62,866 nucleotides of DNA from Planctomycetota bacterium (GTDB lineage Bacteria > Planctomycetota > Planctomycetia > Gemmatales > Gemmataceae), in assembly GCA_016872605.1 (NCBI GenBank), contig VGZI01000013.1, positions 1-62,866 of the forward strand, written 5' to 3'. The notes under the pieces were generated by a model. The model did not search any database. It saw nothing but the letters and a program-made list of their open reading frames with translations, and was not told where the DNA came from. Below, piece by piece: positions 49,589-59,013 of this stretch. Position 1 is the first letter of the stretch. Every line of letters starts with the position of its first letter. The translations under genes were made by a program, and so were the position numbers.

Positions 49589-50965
49589 TCAAATCAACTC
49601 CCGAATCGGCACATGATTGTCCAAGAGGTGCATCGGCCGGCCGCTGTGGTTGGGGAACGTCGTGGTGGGATCGATGCCGAGGAAATGATAGATGGTTGCC
49701 AACAGGTTCTGCGGGGTGTAGGGGACACCGACTGGGTGATCGCCGCGCGGGTCGGTTCGGCCAACAACCTGGCCCATCCGCAGGCCGCCGCCGGAGACGA
49801 GGCTGAAGCCGGCGTAGGTCCAGTGGCCGCGGCCGTCGGGCGTGGCGCCGCAACCGCCTCGGCCCACCACGGGGAATCGGCCCATCTCGCCGCCGATCAT
49901 CACCATGACATCGCGGTCCAGGCCACGCGCGTAGAGGTCGGTGACGAGTGCATGAATGGCGCGATCAAGGCGAGGCAGCTTCGCCCGCAAGCATGGGAAG
50001 CCATGATTGTGCGTGTCCCAGCTGGTGGCGCTGATGCTGTCGCCGTTGCAAACCGAATTGGGAACGACGCCGCCGAACGTCAACGTCACCACGGGGACGC
50101 CGGCCTCGACGAGGCGGCGTGCCTGTAGGAGCCGAATGGCCTCGCCGTCGCCATAGGCGCTGCGAAGCGCCTCCGGTTCGCGGCTGATATCGAACGCGTC
50201 TCGTGCGCGCGGATTGGTGACCATTTCCAGCGCCTGCGCATTGAACGAATCCATCCCCTCGACGACGCCGGTGGCATCGATATCGCGCCGGATCTGGTCG
50301 AAGGTTTGCCGCAGCTCATTACGCTCTTGCAGGCGATCGAGAGAGACGCCGCGCGGCAACGCCAGACTCTCAAGGTTAGCGCCGGGCACGAACGCCCGGT
50401 GAGCCAGGCCAAGATAGGCGGGGCCGTTGCGGAACTCGAACCCGGCGGTCCGGTCCAGAGCGATGTACGCGGGCAACTGCCGTGGGCCCGCGGCGCCGCG
50501 CAACTTGCTGACCACGGAGCCGAAGTCCGGGCGAACCGCGAAGCCCGCCTCCGTCGGCTTCTTGTAGCCGGAGAACAACTCGACCGGGTCGTGAAAGTTC
50601 GGATTGAAACGCAGGTTCCGCACCAGGGCCAACTTGTCGGCAATCTGAGCCTGCAGCGGCATGTATTCGCAGATGTCGAAGCCGGGCACGTTCGTGTGAA
50701 TCGGATTGAACTCGCCGCGGATTTCGACCGGCGCATTGGGCTTCATGTCGTACGTGTCGATATGGCTTGGCCCGCCCCACAGATAGACATAAATCACCGC
50801 CTTCGCATTGCTGGCCGGCCTGCCGCCTTCGCTGGCCTGCGCACGACAGCGGAGCAGATCGGCCAACGACAAACCGCCCAGCCCAAGCGCCCCCGCTTGA
50901 AGAAAGTTGCGGCGCGTCAGTCCGCCACAGAATCGCAGGTTGCTTTCCCCGTGAAATGTGAGCAT
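49589..50965 (-). CDS. DUF1501 protein, Tat-exported
   Basis: A 458-aa DUF1501 protein, ATG 50965. The Tat-type signal TRRNFLQAGALGLGGLSL is followed by AVIYVYLWGGPSHIDTYDMKP, a typical opening with a metal-binding W-GGPSHxDxxD motif. HNHGFPCLRAKLP, LDRDVMVMIGGEMGR and the C-terminal DHPVGVPYTPQNLLATIYHFLG complete it. The fold is that of sulfatase/phosphatase-like proteins. In planctomycetes it is usually paired with a DUF1549/DUF1553 gene, which is missing here. Confidence 0.9.
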   Translation of the reverse strand: MLTFHGESNLRFCGGLTRRNFLQAGALGLGGLSLADLLRCRAQASEGGRPASNAKAVIYVYLWGGPSHIDTYDMKPNAPVEIRGEFNPIHTNVPGFDICEYMPLQAQIADKLALVRNLRFNPNFHDPVELFSGYKKPTEAGFAVRPDFGSVVSKLRGAAGPRQLPAYIALDRTAGFEFRNGPAYLGLAHRAFVPGANLESLALPRGVSLDRLQERNELRQTFDQIRRDIDATGVVEGMDSFNAQALEMVTNPRARDAFDISREPEALRSAYGDGEAIRLLQARRLVEAGVPVVTLTFGGVVPNSVCNGDSISATSWDTHNHGFPCLRAKLPRLDRAIHALVTDLYARGLDRDVMVMIGGEMGRFPVVGRGGCGATPDGRGHWTYAGFSLVSGGGLRMGQVVGRTDPRGDHPVGVPYTPQNLLATIYHFLGIDPTTTFPNHSGRPMHLLDNHVPIRELI

Positions 50966-51109
50966 CGGAGTCTCTCTTGGCTGGTAGACGACTATCGGTT
51001 TTGGATTTTCGTCAAGTTGGGGTGGGATAATCATACCAGGATCAACGGCGGACGCAAATGAATTTGGTGGTGAAATGAGTCGAACAGGCGACCGTCTTTC
51101 GGTTCGTCG

Positions 51110-52654
51110 TCACCGCGGTTGACCAAAAACTGGGCGCGGCGGCGGAAGCTCTGTCGGCCGCTCGGCCTGGCGCGGCGCGGAAGGCGGGGTGCATTCATCG
51201 GTGCAGCGCAGACGCCAGCCGCCGCCAATCGCTCGGTACACCGCGATCAAGCCCTGGGCGATTTCTCCCTGTGCTTGTGCCAACGTGTCTTGCTGGTGCA
51301 CCAGATTCTGCTGAATGAGGCTGAGGGTCGTGAAGTCGACGTTGTTGACCTTCCAAAGGCCCTTGCTGAACTTTTCGGCTTCCTTGGCCGACTCGACGCT
51401 TTCGCTCTGCAGTTTGTGGCGACGATGCGCGTTGGCAAATGTCACCAGGCCGTTCTCCACTTCTTGCTGGGCGACGAGGACCTTGTTGCGATACGCGGCG
51501 ACAAGCTCCTGGAAGCGAGCGTCTTGCAGTCGCACATTGTTGACGATGCGGCCATAGTTGAGAATGTTCCAGCGGAACGACGGTCCGACGTTGCCGTTGA
51601 ACGCGCCGGAGCGGAAGAGATCGGTGATCTGCTCGGCGGAGTAGCCAAAGGCGCCGGAGAGGAAGATCTGCGGGTAAAAGTCGGCTTTGGCGATGCCGAT
51701 GCGTTCGGACTGAGCGGCAGCGAGGCGTTCGGCGCGGCGAAGGTCCGGCCTGCGCCGCAAGAGGTCGGCCGGGATGCCGACGGCGAGGTGCATCGGCGGC
51801 GTCGGAATTGCGCCGGCCTTCAGCTTGACGCGCAGGTCCTCCGGCGGAATGCCCAAAAGGACGCACAGTCGATTGTTCGTTTGCCGAAGGGCGATTTCCA
51901 GTTCGGGAATGCCGGCTTCGGTCTGCTTGAGGAGCGTCTTGGCCTGATCGACGGCGAGGGCACTGTTCTTGTCCACCTTGCGCCGGGCTTCCGCAATTTT
52001 CTTGGTGTCCGTTTGAATCTCGACGTTCACCTTGGCGTATTCGATGCGCTTCTCGATCGTTCGCAAGAGCACGTAGTCGCTGGCGACATCGCTCAGCAGC
52101 GTCACGAGGGCATCGTCGTAGTCGGCCACGGATGCATCGAGTTCGGCGCGTGCCGATTCGACCGACCGGCGATATCGGCCCCAGAAGTCAATCTCCCAGC
52201 TCATGCCCAGCCGAACGTTGTACTGGCTGAAAAACCGTTCGCGGCTGGTAAACGCGTTGGAGCCGAGCGACGATGCGCCGGTTCGTACATAGCTGCCGGT
52301 TGCGGATTGCGATTGGGGAAACAGTTCGCCGACTGCGATGCCGAGCTGGGCGCGTGCTTGCATGATGCGATAGCCGACCTGCTTAAGCGTGAGGTTCTGA
52401 TTGTAGGCCGTGCAAATCAGATGGTCCAAGGCGGGATCCTTCAACGCCTTCCACCAGGATGTCAGATCGTCGGCGTCCTTTCGTTTGTCGATCGGGTCAA
52501 TCCAGTCGGAGGCCGGGAATGCAGTAGGCGTCTGGTAATTCGGGCCGACCTTCAGTCCATTGTGCCAGTACTCCGAAAGCGTTGTGCAGCCGCACAGCAG
52601 GACCAAAAGGCACGGTAGGGACGAGCAAAGATAGTGGCGGATCGTGCTGGCCAT
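51110..52654 (-). CDS. Outer-membrane efflux factor (TolC/OprM type lipoprotein)
   Basis: A 514-aa protein with lipobox LLCGC at the end of a signal sequence. The repeated helical hairpins (TLKQVGYRIMQARAQLGIAV; DQAKTLLKQTEAGIPELEIAL; RAERLAAAQSERIGIAKADFYPQI) match NodT-family outer-membrane factors of RND systems. A Pro-rich tail follows. It is divergent from the adaptor-protein gene with a 210-base intergenic region. The RND permease is not in the window. Confidence 0.9.
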   Translation of the reverse strand: MASTIRHYLCSSLPCLLVLLCGCTTLSEYWHNGLKVGPNYQTPTAFPASDWIDPIDKRKDADDLTSWWKALKDPALDHLICTAYNQNLTLKQVGYRIMQARAQLGIAVGELFPQSQSATGSYVRTGASSLGSNAFTSRERFFSQYNVRLGMSWEIDFWGRYRRSVESARAELDASVADYDDALVTLLSDVASDYVLLRTIEKRIEYAKVNVEIQTDTKKIAEARRKVDKNSALAVDQAKTLLKQTEAGIPELEIALRQTNNRLCVLLGIPPEDLRVKLKAGAIPTPPMHLAVGIPADLLRRRPDLRRAERLAAAQSERIGIAKADFYPQIFLSGAFGYSAEQITDLFRSGAFNGNVGPSFRWNILNYGRIVNNVRLQDARFQELVAAYRNKVLVAQQEVENGLVTFANAHRRHKLQSESVESAKEAEKFSKGLWKVNNVDFTTLSLIQQNLVHQQDTLAQAQGEIAQGLIAVYRAIGGGWRLRCTDECTPPSAPRQAERPTELPPPRPVFGQPR

Positions 52655-52864
52655 GATCTTCCTCGTTCACCAGCCCGTAGCGCAAGCGACGGACGGACAG
52701 CCCATCGCTTGCGCTCCAGGCTGGTCCCACTCCGAAGCCAATAGACGAAGTTACACCTTGCTTCGCGCCGGTATAATCGACACATTAGTTAACATCGGCA
52801 ATCTTTGCCCATTTGTTGAGTGCGGTCAGGCTTTCGAGCTTGACGAGGTAAAGAGACGGAACCC

Positions 52865-54175
52865 ATGTCGCGCATCCTGCTCATTTTGCCTTTGACCCTG
52901 CTGGTTTTTGGCAGTGGATGCCAGCGAGGCGCGCCCAAGGTCACCTTGGCTGAGCCCGTGGCGTACCCGGTCGCCATGCCGATCGAACGCGAAGTAACCG
53001 ATCATCTCGAGTACACAGGCCGAACGAATGCGAAGGACTCGGTGATTATTCAACCACGCGTTACGGGGTACCTCACGAAGATGCCCTTCCGTGAAGGCGC
53101 CGACGTGAAGAAGGAAGATGTTCTGTTCGAGATCGATGACCGTCCCTACCGAGCCCAGCTCACGGCGGCCGAGGCGGCGGTCGCTCAGAACAAAGCGGGC
53201 CTGGAATATGCCGTCGAGACGAACCTTCAGTTCAAGGCGATCAAGAAAGAACTGAAGGACGCGGTCACGCAGCGTGAGCTGAACCAATACGCGGCGCTTG
53301 AGCGGCAAGCAAAAGCCGGGCTCGATTTTGCCCAGGCTAATCTCGTGTCCGCCAAGCTGAACTTGGAATGGTGCGTGGTCACGTCGCCGATCGATGGCCG
53401 GATCAGCCGGTACTTCTTGACGGCGGGAAACTTGGTCAATCAAGATGTGACGCAACTGACGACGGTCGTGTCGATGAATCCGATTTACGTTTACTTTGAC
53501 ATGGACGAGCCGACGCTGCTGCGGATTCGCGAGGCGATCAGCCAGGGGAAAGTTGCGCCGCCTCGCTTCGCGCCATCGGGATTGCCGTTCCTGGCGACGA
53601 GCACGATCGGGCTCCTGTCGTCGCCGGCGGGATACGCCCCTCAAGTGGCAGCGAGCGCCTCCGTCGCCGGCTCCGACGCTCCCGTCGAGATGGGACTCCA
53701 AGGCGACTCCGGCTACCCCTATCGCGGATTCGTCAACTTCATCGACAACCAGGTCAACCCCGGCACCGGCAGCATCTCCGTCCGCGGCGAATTCCAGAAC
53801 CCCAAGCTCGGCGGCGGCACCTACCTCCTCACCCCCGGCATGTTCGTCCGCGTTCGACTGCCCGTCGGTCAGCCGCAGATGCAGCTCCTCATCATCGACC
53901 GAGCGGTCGTTTCGCAGCAAGGCCGCAAACAGGTGTTCGTCGTCAACGCGGACGGCAAAGTCGAAGCCCGCGCCGTCGCCGTCGGCGCCTTGCAGGACGA
54001 CGGCCTTCGCGTTATCACATCAGGACTTCGGAAAGACGACCGCGTCCTTATTGGCGGCATGCAGCAAGTGCAGGAAGGAATGACCATTCAAACCCAGGCC
54101 ACCACCATGCCCACTGTTAATCAGCCTGCGACGCCGCTGGAGAAGGCTGTGCCAAAAAAGGGCACAAAAAAGTAG
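52865..54175 (+). CDS. RND efflux periplasmic adaptor (MFP) lipoprotein
   Basis: A 436-aa adaptor with a lipoprotein signal ending GSGC. The barrel-sandwich half-motifs (TGYLTKMPFREGADVKKEDVL; TSPIDGRISRYFLTAGNLV) flank a helical hairpin (QNKAGLEYAVETNLQFKAIK). A beta-barrel domain and membrane-proximal part end the protein. It would bridge an inner-membrane pump and the outer-membrane factor. The spacer to the OMF gene should hold divergent promoters. Confidence 0.9.
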   Translation: MSRILLILPLTLLVFGSGCQRGAPKVTLAEPVAYPVAMPIEREVTDHLEYTGRTNAKDSVIIQPRVTGYLTKMPFREGADVKKEDVLFEIDDRPYRAQLTAAEAAVAQNKAGLEYAVETNLQFKAIKKELKDAVTQRELNQYAALERQAKAGLDFAQANLVSAKLNLEWCVVTSPIDGRISRYFLTAGNLVNQDVTQLTTVVSMNPIYVYFDMDEPTLLRIREAISQGKVAPPRFAPSGLPFLATSTIGLLSSPAGYAPQVAASASVAGSDAPVEMGLQGDSGYPYRGFVNFIDNQVNPGTGSISVRGEFQNPKLGGGTYLLTPGMFVRVRLPVGQPQMQLLIIDRAVVSQQGRKQVFVVNADGKVEARAVAVGALQDDGLRVITSGLRKDDRVLIGGMQQVQEGMTIQTQATTMPTVNQPATPLEKAVPKKGTKK

Positions 54176-54307
54176 CTCCCCGGTCGACGCGCCAGCGATG
54201 GACGCCGCGCATCGGGCGTGCCGAATTCCGGGTTGCTCGGACCGTGCGCGCTGCTAGAATTCCTCCAGACAATGATTCCTGTCCTCGCCGCACGACCTAC
54301 CTACGCC

Positions 54308-54379
54308 GGGCCTATAGCTCAACGGCAGAGCAGGGGACTCATAATCCCTTGGTTGCAGGTTCGAATCCTGCTGGGCCCA
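54308..54379 (+). tRNA. tRNA with CAT anticodon, probable tRNA-Ile2 (lysidine)
   Basis: A 72-nt cloverleaf; GGGCCTA pairs with TGGGCCC, discriminator A, anticodon loop CTCATAA. G1-C72 pairing excludes an initiator tRNA. C4-G69 and C5-G68 in the acceptor stem are the TilS recognition pairs of tRNA-Ile2, which separate it from elongator tRNA-Met, so the C34 is probably modified to lysidine and the tRNA reads AUA. CCA is not encoded. Confidence 0.85.
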
Positions 54380-54421
54380 GTTGCCAGAGCTCAGAGATCA
54401 GAGAGGTCAGAAGGTTCCGAC

Positions 54422-54602
54422 CACCGGCTTCCGAAGGGTGCACGACATGGTCTGCGTGGCCTGCTTTGGGAGGGCGAGGCTCCTGCCGAGCCGGAAGCGA
54501 CAGGATACTCGTCCGAAATCGAGTACCTCGCGGGCTCGCGGCTCGGCAGGAGCCTCGCCCTCCCGTGCCGTTTGCAAACCATGTCGTGCACCGGCTTCCG
54601 AA
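54422..54602. repeat. Nested palindromic element flanked by 14-bp direct repeats
   Basis: Outer arms GTGCACGACATGGT (from 54438) and ACCATGTCGTGCAC (to 54591) enclose inner arms GGGAGGGCGAGGCTCCTGCC... and ...GGCAGGAGCCTCGCCCTCCC. CACCGGCTTCCGAA is present at both ends (54422-54435 and 54589-54602), the second copy overlapping the arm. No coding capacity. It looks like a small non-autonomous element. Confidence 0.7.
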
Positions 54603-54745
54603 TTGCCGAGAAATTGCTCTTGACCCAGATTGCGAAGTTTGGTTCTCTTTACACTTCCTCAACAGCTGGCTTGCGGTGTGGCCGTGGGTTTGGATCGGCG
54701 CGCGACGCGAGCAGGTAACATTTCACCTGACCAAGGAGGGTCACC

Positions 54746-55018
54746 ATGAATTACCAGACGGAAGCGAAACCTCAATGCTGGCGGGCCGTGGCGGTTTTTG
54801 ACGATCGCCCGGAGATGCTGCTGTATTTGAATCGTTCGTCGCCGACGGTGCGGGCCGGGTACAAGGCTGCGTTTGCCGATCTCCTGACGGAGGAAGAGCG
54901 TGCCCACGTGCAGTCGATCTCGATGCAGCGCTGGCAAGGCGCGCCGGACTCGGGCCGCTGGGTGCATCAATCCGATTTGCCGGTGCCTATGAAGGAAAAA
55001 GTGGCGATGGCGGCATAG
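54746..55018 (+). CDS. Small planctomycete conserved protein (90 aa)
   Basis: ATG 54746 has a very strong AAGGAGGG site, the best ribosome site in the region. AVFDDRPEMLLYLNRSSPTV and the C-terminal DSGRWVHQSDLPVPMKEK form a compact protein of unknown role. I recall related short proteins in planctomycete genomes. No signal, metal motif or membrane helix. Confidence 0.65.
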   Translation: MNYQTEAKPQCWRAVAVFDDRPEMLLYLNRSSPTVRAGYKAAFADLLTEEERAHVQSISMQRWQGAPDSGRWVHQSDLPVPMKEKVAMAA

Positions 55019-55029
55019 CCGTCATCTTT

Positions 55030-55084
55030 GTTTAGCGCTCGAGGAGCGCCCTGCGAACGCGCGGCGCTCAGCGAGCACTAAACG
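55030..55084. repeat. TTTAGCGC palindrome family, copy after the 90-aa gene
   Basis: TGTTTAGCGCTCG (from about 55029) pairs with CGAGCACTAAACGA (to about 55083) with a mismatch. Between them lies a GC-rich palindromic centre. It lies 12 bases after the stop codon of the 90-aa protein. Confidence 0.7.
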
Positions 55085-55166
55085 AAGAGCCTTGCTTACC
55101 ACTTGCATTTCGCGGCCCTCTCTCCAACAATGAAAGTAGCTGCTGGCATGAGAGGAGACCGCTGCC

Positions 55167-55913
55167 ATGACGCCGTACAGTTCCTTGTGCGATGACTTTG
55201 GGGTTTACGCCTACGTCAACACCAAGATGGAGTTGCCGTCGGGCCGCGAAACCGTTCTTCACTTCTTCAACAGCCTTCAAAAAACTTTTCCGACGATGAC
55301 CGACTTTGATTGCCGAAGCGGCACCGATTATGTCCTTGAAGAGGACCGCGAACAGGGAAGCTATCGCTGGATCGGTCTGGAGGCGAAGCGATTCGCCTCG
55401 GGATTCGTCAATCCGTCAAGCATCGAAGTCGCCGACACCCAGCACGAACGGGTGCTGGAGATCGCGCCGTACCATCTCGATTTCGGCTCGCTTGATTGCG
55501 AGTCGCTTGACGTGCTTTTCTCGTTCGATTTTTTGTACCCGGGAAACCACGACGAGGTCGTAGCGGAGGCGTTGGGGCTGAATACGACGCTCGAATCACT
55601 GATGCAGATGCCGGGGACCAAGGTGCTCGGCTACGAGCCGGCGTTGATGCTGGCGCTGGATGAAACGTGCCGCCTGCAATGCCGGCTCAACATCGAAACG
55701 CGCACGAACGCCTACCAGATTCGCACGAATCAGTTCCCCGAAGCGCCGATCACCGTGTACTTCACCGTGCGGCAATACTGGGCTCGGCAGACGGGCAAGA
55801 CGTTTGTCGAGGGATATCAGAATCAACGCCGCGTCTGCCAGGAGTTGGTCGACAATCACATCATCCCGGCGGTGATCAAGCCGCTGAGCCAAACGATCGA
55901 GAACAAGCGATGA
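55167..55913 (+). CDS. Planctomycete conserved hypothetical protein (248 aa)
   Basis: ATG 55167 follows GAGAGGAG. The protein starts SSLCDDFGVYAYVNTKMELP and has no signal or membrane helix. A beta-rich N-terminal part is followed by ETCRLQCRLNIETRTNAYQI and a C-terminal helix (YQNQRRVCQELVDNHIIPAV). The general shape suggests a TIGR04255-like family, but I cannot be sure. Its function is unknown. Confidence 0.65.
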   Translation: MTPYSSLCDDFGVYAYVNTKMELPSGRETVLHFFNSLQKTFPTMTDFDCRSGTDYVLEEDREQGSYRWIGLEAKRFASGFVNPSSIEVADTQHERVLEIAPYHLDFGSLDCESLDVLFSFDFLYPGNHDEVVAEALGLNTTLESLMQMPGTKVLGYEPALMLALDETCRLQCRLNIETRTNAYQIRTNQFPEAPITVYFTVRQYWARQTGKTFVEGYQNQRRVCQELVDNHIIPAVIKPLSQTIENKR

Positions 55914-55979
55914 TCTTTCGGAGCCTGAAGCGTCAGCGAAGGGCGCAAGCCAGGCGCCCGCGCTGGCGGGCCTTCTCGC

Positions 55980-56216
55980 TCAACGTTTCCCTTTTCCTTT
56001 TCCCTTGGCGCCCTTGTAGAGATCTTGTCCCTTGTGTTGCCCCTTCTGAGCTGCCGCCAGCACTTTGGCTTGCGCTTGCGGCGGGACAACTTGAAGCGCT
56101 TTGTTGATGCCTCTGTCGGCCTGCGAGGGTTTTCCCTGGGCGCTGGCCGATCCATCCACGAAGGCGAATAGGCACGCGAGGAACATCACGGATACGCCAA
56201 GCATTCGAATACTCAT
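55980..56216 (-). CDS. Small exported Lys/Gly-rich protein (78 aa)
   Basis: ATG 56216 is preceded by GAGAATCC. The signal peptide is MLGVSVMFLACLFAFVDGSASAQ-like; the mature part ends in GQHKGQDLYKGAKGKGKGKR (Lys/Gly tail). The same KGKGK tract occurs in the anti-sigma factor at 59014-60615. It may bind anionic polymers or nucleic acid. Last of a series of exported or anchored proteins on this strand. Confidence 0.7.
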   Translation of the reverse strand: MSIRMLGVSVMFLACLFAFVDGSASAQGKPSQADRGINKALQVVPPQAQAKVLAAAQKGQHKGQDLYKGAKGKGKGKR

Positions 56217-56286
56217 AGGATTCTCCAGTTCGTGGATTAGCCTGGTGCGGGAACGAAGAGGTTCGCAGAGCGCCTCGGGTGAACGG

Positions 56287-57132
56287 CTACTCAAACCCCA
56301 TGACCTTCGCCAGGCCTTGCCAGGTGGCTTTGCGGGCCTTGTGATACTGCTCCGCATCATCCGCCTCGCCGGTCGCCCAGTAAGTGCGGAGGGAATCGAC
56401 TTGTAAACGGAGGAGGGCATTGACTGTTTGAATCTGCTGGATCGAATCTTGATCCACTTTCTCGAGGCCGGAATCGGAAACTTTCGCCAGTTGACCATCG
56501 ACCATTTTCATCAGCTCGACCACGGACTTGAGGTTCTTTTCGCCGTCCTCGACTGAGTACGTATCGCTTTCGACGGCGTCGGCCAGCAGACCGATATTGA
56601 GATGGCTTTGATAAAGGTGCGTCGCGCTCAAACCGCCGAGGGCTTCGAGGAAGCTGGCTCGATGGCCGTGACCTGGCTTCACATCGGCGCCGCCTGGCTC
56701 GGACTTGACGGCAACGGAGGGGAGAACGGTCGGCGCGGGCTTCACGGTCGCAGTGGCCATGATCGGCGCCGTCGATGGGACTTGCGTGGCCACTGCCGGG
56801 TTTCGAGGAGTGATCGGCGTCGGCTCGCTGATCGTCGGCGTCGCTTCCGCAGTCGGAGCGAGCGAGCCGAGGACCGACGGGTATTTTGCGATCAGCGAGA
56901 TGCCGCCGATAACGATGATTGCCAGGACCGCATAGCCGGCGATGAGGCGATAGGTCCAGCGCACGAGTTCCGCGGATTGCTCTTCGAGCTTTTCCTCGCG
57001 TTCATCGAGCCGGCCGGCGCGGGCCGCAAGCTCTTCGGATTGCTTGTTCAATCGGCTGGTTTTCTCGGCCAGCTCTTCGGGCGAGTGGAACGGCGTTGCC
57101 TTCGGGTACGGAGACTTTGCGGTAGTCGCCAT
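56287..57132 (-). CDS. Coiled-coil membrane protein (281 aa)
   Basis: ATG 57132 follows AAAGGAG. The N-terminal 60 residues form a coiled coil (RLNKQSEELAARAGRLDERE), then comes a transmembrane helix (IAGYAVLAIIVIGGISLIA), a Thr/Pro/Ala-rich linker and a helical C-terminal domain (SFLEALGGLSATHLYQSHL). The function is unknown. The topology puts the coiled coil in the cytoplasm and the C-terminal domain outside. Confidence 0.7.
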   Translation of the reverse strand: MATTAKSPYPKATPFHSPEELAEKTSRLNKQSEELAARAGRLDEREEKLEEQSAELVRWTYRLIAGYAVLAIIVIGGISLIAKYPSVLGSLAPTAEATPTISEPTPITPRNPAVATQVPSTAPIMATATVKPAPTVLPSVAVKSEPGGADVKPGHGHRASFLEALGGLSATHLYQSHLNIGLLADAVESDTYSVEDGEKNLKSVVELMKMVDGQLAKVSDSGLEKVDQDSIQQIQTVNALLRLQVDSLRTYWATGEADDAEQYHKARKATWQGLAKVMGFE

Positions 57133-57199
57133 GGCGAACTCCTTTGCAAAAATGGCGCTTACGGCCTCGGTGGTTTTCGAGGCCGCAAGCGGAACAAAG

Positions 57200-58912
57200 T
57201 TACTTGCGTCGCAGGACATTGAAGCCGCCTGGGGCAGGCCTCGCCATGGGCATGGTGCGCTGGGTGGAGTTCACCAGCAGCGGCGCTCGGTTGCCCGTCA
57301 GGAGCTGGAACGCACCCTGATTGCCGTTCTTGACGTTGCTGCCCGGTTGACGGACGGAAACATTAGGCATTCGGCCGGTGTTTTTGGCGCCGGGAAGATT
57401 GCCGATCATGTTTTTGTTGGAGGCAAAGCTGTTCTTGACGTTTGGCCCCTGATTGCCGCGATTGATCGGCATCTGCTTCGCGATGGCGTTGGGCCCATTC
57501 TTCGGGAACGCGGCGAGATTGCCCGATCCCTGCTTGGCGTTGCCTGCGGCAGCTTTGCCGACGGGCGAGCCTTGCTTGGGAACAAGGTTGCTGTTGATAC
57601 CGGACTTGGCGACTGGGAAGTTCGACAGGTTTCCGCCGGGCTTGGCATTGGCGGGTGTTGCCTTGAAGCCGCCGGAGCCTTGTTTCGCCAGCACGCTGCC
57701 TGTGCCGGGGCCGGCCGCGGCATTCTTGGCGATGCCTGGGCCTGGATTCGAAGAGCGGTTGTTCTTTTGGCCCACCATGCACCCTGGGGCGTTGCCTTTG
57801 GACGCCTTGGCTGTGGCCTGCTTGAAGTTCGTGGGTGGGTTTTTCTTGGCGAGCGCGGGCGGTTGCTTGGGCTCGCGGGGCATGACCACGGGCTGCGGAC
57901 ACGTTTTGTTCGCGGCGCGCGGCCCGGCCTGTTGCTGGCCCGCCTGCTTGGCGCCGGCGAAGTTCTTCCCAGCAGGCCCGGCTTTCACATGGCCGCAGTG
58001 CTGCTGAGCTTGGTTCTTGCCGGCGGATTTGACCTGGGAAGCCCCCTGTTTGTCGCACGCTTTTTGGCCAACAAAGTTGCCGGGCGCCGATTGTTTGGCG
58101 TTCTGCGGGGCTTTCTTCCTCGAATCACCGCTTTTATTGACGAGCTTTCCGGGTCCGTCGGCGAGATTGCAGAGGCACTGCTGCGCCGACGATTTACCCT
58201 TCGGCGACATTTGTACTTTCTGCTTGCCTGCGGATGCCGACCCAGGCGCGTTGATGCGCGTCGGTTGGAACTCGCGCGAACTGCCATGCGGCCCCTTCAT
58301 GCCCGCGGACATCGCTCCGGAGCCGTGCTGGCCATGGTTCGAATGGACATGTATATGTTCGTGATGGTTCCAATGGTGCATGCCATGACTGAAATGGCCG
58401 TGATGCCGGTGGGCGTGCTGGTGTTCCAGCACCTTGAGCAGTTCGTGAAGAGCGCGATCGAGGCCGCGCATCTCGGAGCCGGAGTGATGCCGCTTGGCAG
58501 CCATGCCGATGAGATCGACGAGTTCGTGGCTCGCGCGGGTCAACCCGCTGGCGAAGGACCCGGCCCCATGCGAACCACGGTGCATCGGGGACTTTGCCAT
58601 GCCGCCGTCGCGATCGCTGATTGCGAGATAGCGCGCCCCGTGCGCGAAGCGGCCGTGGTGATGATGATGGTGATCGACATGGTCGTAGATGCGTAGAAGT
58701 TCGTGCAGAGCGCGATCGAGCCGATGCATCTCCGAGCGAGGACGATGGCGATCAACGCTCATGTCAATCAGGTCGGTGACGTCGTGGATGGCCGACTTCA
58801 GACCGGCCGAGAAGCTGCCTTGTGCTGACACACTTGGCGGGGCCAAAGTCATGCTGGCGCCGGCGAGCAACAAGCTCGCCCACAGCGCGCAGCGGTAGCG
58901 ACGCGGACTCAT
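57200..58912 (-). CDS. Exported His-rich low-complexity protein (570 aa)
   Basis: ATG 58912 after AGGAGG. Signal peptide LWASLLLAGASMTLAPPSVSAQ. The N-terminal third has a duplicated helical unit (GSFSAGLKSAIHDVTDLID... / GSFASGLTRASHELVDLIG..., each with LDRALHELL). The first is followed by six consecutive histidines (81-86) and a His-rich region continues to about residue 195. The rest is Gln/Ala/Gly/Lys/Asn/Pro-rich and disordered, with scattered cysteines. A metal-binding or cell-wall matrix role is plausible, not shown. Confidence 0.7.
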   Translation of the reverse strand: MSPRRYRCALWASLLLAGASMTLAPPSVSAQGSFSAGLKSAIHDVTDLIDMSVDRHRPRSEMHRLDRALHELLRIYDHVDHHHHHHGRFAHGARYLAISDRDGGMAKSPMHRGSHGAGSFASGLTRASHELVDLIGMAAKRHHSGSEMRGLDRALHELLKVLEHQHAHRHHGHFSHGMHHWNHHEHIHVHSNHGQHGSGAMSAGMKGPHGSSREFQPTRINAPGSASAGKQKVQMSPKGKSSAQQCLCNLADGPGKLVNKSGDSRKKAPQNAKQSAPGNFVGQKACDKQGASQVKSAGKNQAQQHCGHVKAGPAGKNFAGAKQAGQQQAGPRAANKTCPQPVVMPREPKQPPALAKKNPPTNFKQATAKASKGNAPGCMVGQKNNRSSNPGPGIAKNAAAGPGTGSVLAKQGSGGFKATPANAKPGGNLSNFPVAKSGINSNLVPKQGSPVGKAAAGNAKQGSGNLAAFPKNGPNAIAKQMPINRGNQGPNVKNSFASNKNMIGNLPGAKNTGRMPNVSVRQPGSNVKNGNQGAFQLLTGNRAPLLVNSTQRTMPMARPAPGGFNVLRRK

Positions 58913-59013
58913 GCGGGCCTCCTTCAGTTAGAGGATTTTCTTAGAACGGATCCAAGTAAGTCAGGCTTTCTGGCCTGACGGGCCACCCGAAACGTGAGGC
59001 TGCAAAGCCTGAC

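Noticed and set aside
51119..52618. A 499-aa open frame on the plus strand opposite the outer-membrane factor gene
   Set aside because: Same antisense artefact; the minus-strand frame has a lipobox and TolC features.
57044..58696. A 550-aa plus-strand frame opposite the His-rich protein gene
   Set aside because: Antisense of low-complexity DNA. The minus-strand frame has a strong ribosome site and signal peptide.
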